DNA of 30,058 nt from CG2-30-36-39 sp964433225 (GTDB taxonomy: Bacteria > Patescibacteriota > Microgenomatia > UBA1400 > PJMF01): contig CAYSQA010000008.1 in the NCBI GenBank assembly GCA_964433225.1, positions 1-30,058 on the forward strand, read 5' to 3'. A program made the translations under genes and the position numbers. Every line of letters starts with the position of its first letter. Position 1 is the first letter of the stretch. Shown here in pieces: positions 23,728 through 30,058 of this stretch. Under the pieces are notes generated by a model. It searched no databases, had not been told where the DNA came from, and was given only the letters and a program-made list of their open reading frames with translations.

Positions 23728-24474
23728 CTACCCCATAGAACTAAGGGCCTGCAGACTAAAAACCAGATCTAGACCAGAGGGAACATGAGGGTAATATTCA
23801 TGAAGAATGCCAAAGTCATTTTTTAATGAACCATACAAACGATCAAAGACTGAAGATATCTCTTTTTTAGATTGATGAGAAGCTTCTTTTATACTAGTTT
23901 CTTTTTCTAGCAGAATTGTTATTTCATTGCTAATGCTCGAGTAAGAATTGGCCAAATCGCTGAGCTGCAAAATTGAACCTATAATCTCTTTATCATCGCC
24001 AAAAGTCCAGTTTTTAAAAGGAGCAACCATAACACTCCCTTCATAAGAATTTCTTAACTCATAAGAGACCTTTTCAGATAATGGTCCAGGAAATAAAAAT
24101 ACTCCTCTAGTTAAAGCCAAGGAATGTTCAGTTAACAAGATTCTTCTTAAAAACCTAAAATTATGGTCGTGCTTAGGAGCCTGAAGAAAGATGATAGCCC
24201 ACCACTCACCCTGCCACTGCCTTCTTTGAGGAGAAAAAGCCGGAATTGCCTGTTCCAAGGACCGCTTGCCATGAGAAGTGATACTAATGGCCTGGGTAGA
24301 GTTGATTCTCTCTAAGATAATCTTTTTTCTCTGCTGTAAGTAGAATAAAGAAGACTGCAAACCAGCCTCGGTAATTGTTGGTAAAAATAAGTTGAGCTCT
24401 TGAGCATCAACCCATCTAGATAAATTATCTTTGGGATAGAGCCAAGAGAGAATTCTGGTAGAGTTATCTTTCAT
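23728..24474 (-). CDS. PaaX-like winged-helix protein with Cas2-like domain
   Basis: The 248-residue protein resembles the PaaX regulator family. The N-terminal part (about 1-75) fits a winged helix, with WVDAQELNLFLPTITEAGLQ, then SSLFYLQQRKKIILE and ISITSHGKRSLE. The centre (about 83-165) fits the Cas2-like ferredoxin fold of PaaX: WQGEWWAIIFLQAPKHDHNF, RRILLTEHSLAL and GVFLFPGPLSEKVSYEL. The C-terminal third is helical and unassigned. PaaX proteins are ligand-responsive repressors, though the Cas2-like domain alone could serve otherwise. It is transcribed divergently from the giant surface-protein gene over a 560-bp spacer. There is no Shine-Dalgarno sequence before the ATG. The family call is by pattern only and moderate. 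Confidence 0.55.
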   Translation of the reverse strand: MKDNSTRILSWLYPKDNLSRWVDAQELNLFLPTITEAGLQSSLFYLQQRKKIILERINSTQAISITSHGKRSLEQAIPAFSPQRRQWQGEWWAIIFLQAPKHDHNFRFLRRILLTEHSLALTRGVFLFPGPLSEKVSYELRNSYEGSVMVAPFKNWTFGDDKEIIGSILQLSDLANSYSSISNEITILLEKETSIKEASHQSKKEISSVFDRLYGSLKNDFGILHEYYPHVPSGLDLVFSLQALSSMG

Positions 24475-25035
24475 TGTTCGTGTTTTTTATGTATAAATTT
24501 TTTATTGCATTTTTTACTCAGATATTAAGCTATCTTTTCCACCTCATTCTCAAAAGTTTTCCACAATTATTTTTTCCGAAGCCGTTTCTAATTTGTTTTA
24601 ACTAATAAAATAAATAAAAATCAATAATTTTTGTTGGCAATTTAAATTGATTTATAAATCTTTTTTTAATTTTTAACTCAGCATAAATTTACTCAACAAA
24701 GCACGAATATTTAGTTTTCTGTTCACATAATACACTTTTTCTAAGAGTATTAACAGTCAAAAAAACTGTGAAAAACTCATACAAACATTGTCAATGTTCC
24801 CAATACTAACAAGTAAACTGATTATATTTGATGTTATTTGAGCAATATCTATCCTCTTTACAAATACTCTACTTGAGTAAAAAGTTATTTTTTTTGTGCA
24901 AAACACTATTCATCTCCACCTCAAAAATTGAAACAAAATGCCATTGCATCTACCCCCTAAAATTTCTTAAACTTATCTCTGCAATTGCATCTAACAGCGC
25001 TCGTAAAAAAGCCTGGATTACACAACAAAACAATC
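24475..25035. other. Divergent control region of the giant gene and the PaaX-like gene
   Basis: This is a very AT-rich spacer. Seen in it: TTTTCCACC (24535) and TTTTCCACA (24557), which resemble DnaA boxes; TTGTCA (24788) and TATATT (24823) as loose promoter-like hexamers with poor spacing; and a repeat ATTGCATCTA at 24943 and 24984. No confident promoter or gene. Confidence 0.4.
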
Positions 25036-28000
25036 GTGAGAACACAGCCTGCAACAAACCAGCCTCTCAGTCCCACAAAAAACGGTTTTTCCACAACTTC
25101 GTTGAACTCTATTGCGGGTTCTTTTACTCCCACCATTCAACAATCTCAAGAGTCTCTCGAGTCATATTTAAAAGAACTACAACAACAAGGCAATGCCGAA
25201 GCTACACTGAGAAACTATCGGAGTGATATCTCCCAATTTCTTGAGTTTTGCAAAGTTCATCAACTCAATCCCACAACTAGCAGTGATGCTGTTGAAAAGT
25301 TTGAAGATTTTCAGAGAAAAAAACATTTAAAAGATGCTTCAATTAGAAGAAAATCTGTTAGTGTCAATTCTTTTTTAAACTGGCTGACAAAAACACAAAC
25401 AACTGATCAAGATAATTCCTCTCAAGTTCCCAAAACCACCGAAAATAAAGCAAATCAACCTCAAGAGGCTGGTTATATTATCCCGATTGCCATTGAAAAA
25501 ATTCTCAACCAATACCTGACTACTCTCAAATACAACACTATTTCTGATACCACCATCAGAAACTACCGCAGTGACATCAAGCAACTAGCTGTTTTTACCA
25601 AAGCTCAAACAATTGTTGGCTTGCTAGCTCTAGACCAACTCAAGGGCTTTGCTGCTGACCAAAAACAAAAAGGCTTAAAACCAACTTCAATCCAGAGGAA
25701 ACTAGTTAGTATTACTCAATTTGCCCTATGGGCTCAAAGAAGAAAGCTTGTTTCTGGAGTAACCACTGAATGGTCAGCTCAAGTCATGGATACTATTTTC
25801 GACAAGAGTGATGGTCCGATCGTAGTAACTCCTCCTACAGAAGACAAAAGCTTGGCTGTTGATGTTAGGAAAAGAAGACGTCGAGAATCTCTGCTAGCTG
25901 GCCTAGTTTTATTACTGCTTTTATTCGGCAGTACGATTGGCTTGTTCTTGGTTAAATCAGTTCAAGATATCAGACAAAGAGCTTATGTTGACCCCAAGCA
26001 AAATCAACAAATCACTCAAACCACGACCACAACCACCACCACAACTAGCTCTACCGATAAACGAACCCTGCCCTTCAGAGGAAAACTTTACAGCAGTGAA
26101 ACTGGCCAACAAATCACTGGTACAACCGGAGCTTCATTCAAACTTTATAACAATGCCGAGGGATCTGGAGAAGCAATCTGGGAATCTGGTGTTTGTGAAG
26201 TCTCGACTAATGCTCAAGGAATCTTCGATGTTCTTTTGGGTGGTAAAGAAGAGGCAGAAAATGGCTGTGGCCCTTACTTATCTGATGACATCTATTTTGG
26301 TAACTCCAATCTTTGGCTATCAACCATCATTAACAGCGAACAATTAGCTCTCTATCCTATTAAAACCGTCGAATATTCAAGAGATTCAGCTTTACTTGCT
26401 GGCTATCCAATTGGAGATCCAGTAATCAAAGAATCTATTCTTTTTATGAATGAATATGGAGAAGTGTTATTTGCTGATGAGCCAATTTTCAATGTTCCAG
26501 GAGGAGATTTAACTTTATCTGGAAATAACCTCTACTTTGTCACAGAAGGCTTAGGGGGAGCCTTCTTTGATAGCCTGATAGTAGCCCCCTATGGTTATTT
26601 TGGTGGAGCTGATAACCCAGCCTTAGTCCTGCAGTCAACAGAAAATGCTACTAATCCTTTAATGGTCTGGGCTGACTCAACCGGCAACACCATGGGCGTG
26701 ATTGATGCCAATGGTAATATTGGTCTAGGAACCGAAACTCCACAAGGCCTTCTAGGTTTAGGAAACAATGGTGCTTATTTGTCAGCCTATGGAAATGATT
26801 TGCTGTTTTATGATGAAACTAATGGTACCTTGCTAAGTTTAAGCCAATTGGCCAAAGATGAAGTTGGAATCAACTATTGGGATAAAACCAATAGTAATAT
26901 TAGTTACAGTGCTGGTAATGTCAGTGTTGGCACCTCTGTTTCAGAACAAGCTTTAACTGTTAATGGTAATTTACAGCTAGGGGTAGCTGATGCCGATCGT
27001 TATATCTACTTCGATAATGGCACTGCAAATAATGCTGGGATCCGTTACAACAGCACTGACAATACTATTCAGTTTTCTCATGATGGATCAACTTGGTCCA
27101 AGATTGGAGCTGGTCAAGTTACTTCGATCACCAGCACTGATAGTTCCATTACTTTGAATCCTACTACCGGCATTGGAGATGTTGATTTGGCCCTTAACTT
27201 AGGAACTGCTCACAACTGGACAGGTCAACAAAACTTCGCCTCTAATGTGGGTATTGGTACCACTGCTCCTGCCTACAAACTAGATGTTCAAGGAACAGCA
27301 GGAAATATTGTCGCTAGATTTAACGGTCGAGTTATTGGAGCCGATGCCATCAACAACGACGAGTTTGTCACTCTAGGACAAGTGACTGGTTTGACTTTAC
27401 CGACAGGATCTGGAGGTGAAACCCTTTACTATGATGGCTCTGCTTGGGTTGCTACCACTAACCTTTACAATGATGGCACCAACATTGGTATTGGCACTAG
27501 TGTTACTGACGCAGCTTTAACTTTAGCTGCTGATACTATAGCTAGTGGTGGAATCAGCTTTGGTGGTGATACTAATCTTTATCGATCAGCTGCTAACACT
27601 CTCAAAACTGATGATGCCTTTGTGTTAGGCTCAACTGGAACTGGCACCACTAACTCAGTGATTACCAGAGAAACTGATGGCACCCTTACCGCTAGAACTA
27701 TTGACTCCAGAGTCTGGGGTACTTCTCTAATGAGCGGCTCTGGTACTACTGGCTATGTTACCTACTGGGATACGGATAGTACTCTAGCTGCTGAACAATA
27801 TTTGTCTACTATTAGAGGTGGCCTGGGTGCTAACGTTACCCCTGCTGGTGCTGGTGAATTACTTTACTCCACTGGTACCTCCGCTTATGACTCCCTAGCC
27901 GCTGGCTCCTCTAATCAACTTCTTATCTCTGGTGGCGCCGCCGCTCCTTCCTGGTCTAATATCGCCTCACTTCTCACCGCTGGTGATGACATTGATATCA

Positions 28001-30058
28001 CTGGTACTACTAACGCTACTATTACCCTAGAAGATGATATTGATCTAACTGCTCTGAGAGCCTCCTCTGCCGCTGGTCTCTCCTTATATGACGATGGTGG
28101 AATACTTGGTCTATTTATCCAAGACGCTACTGGTAATGTCGGTATTGGTACCTCCTCACCAGAACAACAACTTACTACCACTGGTAACTTGCAACTAGGT
28201 ACTTCTAACGCGACTAGATATATTTACTTTGATAATGGGACAGCTAGTAACTCTGGTTTCCGTTATAACAGCGCCACTGGCAGATTAGAATTTTCTGATA
28301 ATGGTAGCGTCTGGAACAACTTTGGCACTGGTGACGGGACGGTCACTTCAGTAACCAATGCTGATGGTACGATTACTGTCTTTCCTACTGATGGTGATGT
28401 TGTTGCTTCTATCAACTTGGCCAATGCTAATAATTGGACTGCTCAACAAACCTTTGGGGCTAATGTTGGCATTGGAGTAACTAGCACTACGGCTGCTCTT
28501 GATTTTGCTGCTGGCACCACTGCTGCAGCAGGAATTGAGTTTGGTGGGGATACCACTCTATACCGAGCTGCCGCCGACACTTTAAAAACCGATGACAACT
28601 TTATTCTTGGTACAGCTGGAGTTGGCACCACTAACTCGGTCATCACTAGAGAAACTGATGGTACCCTTACTGCCAGAGATATTGATGCTAGAGTTTGGGG
28701 ATCAACTTTACTCGATGGCTCTGGTACCACTGGTTACGTAACTTATTGGTCTGACAGCGATACTTTGGCTGCTGAACAATATTTGTCTACTATTAGAGGT
28801 GGTCTGGGTGCTAACGTTACCCCTGCTGGTGCTGGTGAATTACTTTACTCCACTGGTACCTCCGCTTATGACTCCCTAGCCGCTGGCTCCTCTAATCAAC
28901 TTCTTATCTCTGGTGGCGCCGCCGCTCCTTCCTGGTCTAATATCGCCTCACTTCTCACCGCTGGTGATGACATTGATATCACTGGTACTACTAACGCTAC
29001 TATTACCCTAGAAGATGATATTGATCTAACTGCTCTGAGAGCTTCCTCAGTGGCTGGATTAGCACTTTATGATGATGGTGGTAATCTAGGTCTTTTTGTT
29101 GCCGATCAAGGTAATGTCGGTGTCGGCACCAATACTCCAGATACAAAATTCCATGTTGATGTGGGATCTACTAATAGAAACATTAAGTTTTCTGCTAATT
29201 CTGGTTTTAGCACTGGTTTAGACATCTTCAGTGGTACCCAATACTCACAAATCATCCAAGAAACCACTGGTGAGCTCTCGATTAAAAATAGAAACTTAAA
29301 CGAAAACATTCAATTTATTGTTAATGATGGTGGAGTTTTAACGACAGCTTTAATAATTGAAGGCTCAAGTGGGAACATCGGACTTGGCACTACTACTCCA
29401 GGAGCCAGGCTTAGTTTTGTAGCTGATACAACGGCAGCCGGTGGCATTGACTTCGGTGGTGACACTAATCTCTACCGTTCAGCCGCTAATACCTTAGTGA
29501 CTGATGATGACTTTAATGTCTTGGGTGGAAACTTGGGTATTGGAGCCTCTGGTGAAATTTATCTTTCGGCAGCTGATACTCTCAGAACCGATGATACTTT
29601 TGTTTTAGGCAGTATTGCTCTTGGCACTACTGATTCAGTTATTACCAGAGAGTTAGATGGTTCATTAACAGCTAGAACTGCTGATGCTAGAATCTGGGGT
29701 TCTTCACTAATTGATGGCTCTGGCACGGCCAACTATCTATCCAAATTTACTGATGGAGATACTTTGGCTAATTCTGTAATTTATGATGATGGCACCAATG
29801 TTGGAATTGGCACCACCTCCCCAGAGCAACTCCTCACTGTTAATGGCAACATTCAATTAGGTGTTACAGATGCTGATAAATACATCTATTTTGATAATGG
29901 TAGCGCCAATAATGCTGGTATTCGCTATAACAGTACAACTAATATTTTGGAATTCTCCAACGATGGTACTAGTTGGAATCAATTTGGTAGTGGTAGTGGC
30001 TCTGTTACTTCCGTCACTAACGCTGATGGTACTCTCACTATCTCACCAACCACTGGTG
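25036..30058 (+). CDS. Giant membrane-anchored fibre protein with two recombinase core-binding domains (3' end outside window)
   Basis: The frame is open from 24961 to the window end (at least 1,674 residues from GTG 25036, a tentative start; TTG 24985 is an alternative). Domains in order: two tandem core-binding (SAM-like) domains of tyrosine recombinases (about 39-116 and 151-238), each with RNYRSDI (59-65, 175-181); basic RKRRRR (278-283); one membrane helix (285-306); Thr-rich linker (327-338). Next comes a surface-protein domain (about 344-404) with FRGKLYSSETG and GIFDVLLGG. A long beta-type fibre follows with about ten GNVGIGT-like motifs, three YIYFDNG blocks and VITRETDGTLTAR repeats. 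The basic flank predicts N-terminus inside and fibre outside. No recombinase catalytic domain is seen. The fibre resembles phage tail-fibre and S74-chaperone adhesins; the C-terminal end is not visible. Confidence 0.85.
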   Translation, partial: MRTQPATNQPLSPTKNGFSTTSLNSIAGSFTPTIQQSQESLESYLKELQQQGNAEATLRNYRSDISQFLEFCKVHQLNPTTSSDAVEKFEDFQRKKHLKDASIRRKSVSVNSFLNWLTKTQTTDQDNSSQVPKTTENKANQPQEAGYIIPIAIEKILNQYLTTLKYNTISDTTIRNYRSDIKQLAVFTKAQTIVGLLALDQLKGFAADQKQKGLKPTSIQRKLVSITQFALWAQRRKLVSGVTTEWSAQVMDTIFDKSDGPIVVTPPTEDKSLAVDVRKRRRRESLLAGLVLLLLLFGSTIGLFLVKSVQDIRQRAYVDPKQNQQITQTTTTTTTTTSSTDKRTLPFRGKLYSSETGQQITGTTGASFKLYNNAEGSGEAIWESGVCEVSTNAQGIFDVLLGGKEEAENGCGPYLSDDIYFGNSNLWLSTIINSEQLALYPIKTVEYSRDSALLAGYPIGDPVIKESILFMNEYGEVLFADEPIFNVPGGDLTLSGNNLYFVTEGLGGAFFDSLIVAPYGYFGGADNPALVLQSTENATNPLMVWADSTGNTMGVIDANGNIGLGTETPQGLLGLGNNGAYLSAYGNDLLFYDETNGTLLSLSQLAKDEVGINYWDKTNSNISYSAGNVSVGTSVSEQALTVNGNLQLGVADADRYIYFDNGTANNAGIRYNSTDNTIQFSHDGSTWSKIGAGQVTSITSTDSSITLNPTTGIGDVDLALNLGTAHNWTGQQNFASNVGIGTTAPAYKLDVQGTAGNIVARFNGRVIGADAINNDEFVTLGQVTGLTLPTGSGGETLYYDGSAWVATTNLYNDGTNIGIGTSVTDAALTLAADTIASGGISFGGDTNLYRSAANTLKTDDAFVLGSTGTGTTNSVITRETDGTLTARTIDSRVWGTSLMSGSGTTGYVTYWDTDSTLAAEQYLSTIRGGLGANVTPAGAGELLYSTGTSAYDSLAAGSSNQLLISGGAAAPSWSNIASLLTAGDDIDITGTTNATITLEDDIDLTALRASSAAGLSLYDDGGILGLFIQDATGNVGIGTSSPEQQLTTTGNLQLGTSNATRYIYFDNGTASNSGFRYNSATGRLEFSDNGSVWNNFGTGDGTVTSVTNADGTITVFPTDGDVVASINLANANNWTAQQTFGANVGIGVTSTTAALDFAAGTTAAAGIEFGGDTTLYRAAADTLKTDDNFILGTAGVGTTNSVITRETDGTLTARDIDARVWGSTLLDGSGTTGYVTYWSDSDTLAAEQYLSTIRGGLGANVTPAGAGELLYSTGTSAYDSLAAGSSNQLLISGGAAAPSWSNIASLLTAGDDIDITGTTNATITLEDDIDLTALRASSVAGLALYDDGGNLGLFVADQGNVGVGTNTPDTKFHVDVGSTNRNIKFSANSGFSTGLDIFSGTQYSQIIQETTGELSIKNRNLNENIQFIVNDGGVLTTALIIEGSSGNIGLGTTTPGARLSFVADTTAAGGIDFGGDTNLYRSAANTLVTDDDFNVLGGNLGIGASGEIYLSAADTLRTDDTFVLGSIALGTTDSVITRELDGSLTARTADARIWGSSLIDGSGTANYLSKFTDGDTLANSVIYDDGTNVGIGTTSPEQLLTVNGNIQLGVTDADKYIYFDNGSANNAGIRYNSTTNILEFSNDGTSWNQFGSGSGSVTSVTNADGTLTISPTTG
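27787..28061 (+). repeat. Long direct repeat, copy 1 (275 bp)
   Basis: By eye this is identical to 28768-29042 except for one base (C at 27822, T at 28803). It encodes AAEQYLSTIRGG and then GAGELLYSTGTSAYDSLAAG and so on. It is the core of a 981-bp (327-codon) imperfect unit that starts around 27480. Confidence 0.9.
28768..29042 (+). repeat. Long direct repeat, copy 2 (275 bp)
   Basis: The second copy lies 981 bp downstream of copy 1, in the same reading frame of the giant gene. Flanking sequence on both sides is similar at protein level but clearly diverged at DNA level. Confidence 0.9.

Noticed and set aside
24828..25226. 132-residue open frame ahead of and overlapping the giant gene
   Set aside because: It overlaps the giant gene N-terminus in another frame, has low-complexity composition, no ribosome site and no recognisable domain.
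25036..25870. Active XerC/XerD or phage integrase
   Set aside because: Only core-binding domains are present; a linker and membrane helix follow where the catalytic domain should be, and no R...HxxR...Y set is seen.
27787..29042. CRISPR-like or IS-type repeat
   Set aside because: The repeats are in-frame protein modules of a long coding sequence with no terminal inverted repeats and no spacer pattern.
27915..29309. Several minus-strand open frames within the fibre gene
   Set aside because: They are mirror frames of Thr/Gly/Ala-rich repeat codons; each lies wholly inside the long plus-strand frame.

Overview
This window looks like part of a genome from a candidate-phyla-radiation (Patescibacteria) bacterium, most likely a Microgenomates-type lineage. 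That placement is an inference. It rests on the AT-rich sequence, the murL-murD gene pair, the split comEC with a minimal comEA, several small orphan proteins, tRNAs without an encoded CCA, and a giant fibre-like surface protein. Genes use the standard bacterial code, with TAA, TAG and TGA all acting as stops. A run of 10 N inside leuS marks an assembly gap.

Left part (1-5.6 kb): the first codons of an unknown gene and a DUF2207 membrane protein on the minus strand. The ribosomal stalk operon rplJ-rplL diverges from them and is preceded by a promoter and an L10-type autoregulatory leader. After a strong bidirectional terminator come a small unknown protein and an ATP-grasp ligase (minus), then a small HTH DNA-binding protein (plus) with a repeat-rich promoter region.

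Cell-envelope part (5.7-14.8 kb): a WecG/TagA/CpsF glycosyltransferase, a two-gene peptidoglycan operon (murL, murD), a divergent MreB-like actin homologue with two small acidic partner genes, a membrane-anchored PEGA/beta-propeller protein, tRNA-Pro(CGG), two unrecognised genes, and a membrane-anchored protein with a LytR_C-like domain. The murL-murD pair suggests that the muropeptide D-glutamate is made by adding L-Glu and then epimerising it.

Middle part (14.8-23.3 kb): tRNA-Arg(CCT) followed by a 162-bp-offset duplication of its 3' end, ndk, an M16 zinc peptidase, a competence cluster (comEA, the comEC channel part, and a separate comEC beta-lactamase-like part) and leuS.

Right part (23.7-30.06 kb): a PaaX-like regulator diverges from a very large gene that runs off the window (at least 1,674 residues). 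Its product has two tandem tyrosine-recombinase-type core-binding domains but no recombinase catalytic domain, then a basic stop-transfer motif, one membrane segment, a Thr-rich linker and a long repetitive fibre built of GNVGIGT-type modules. This predicted DNA-binding, membrane-spanning fibre protein is the most unusual item here.

Promoters with an extended -10 (TGnTAnnnT) recur upstream of many genes. Several genes have the -10 so close to the start codon that leaderless or near-leaderless mRNA is likely.
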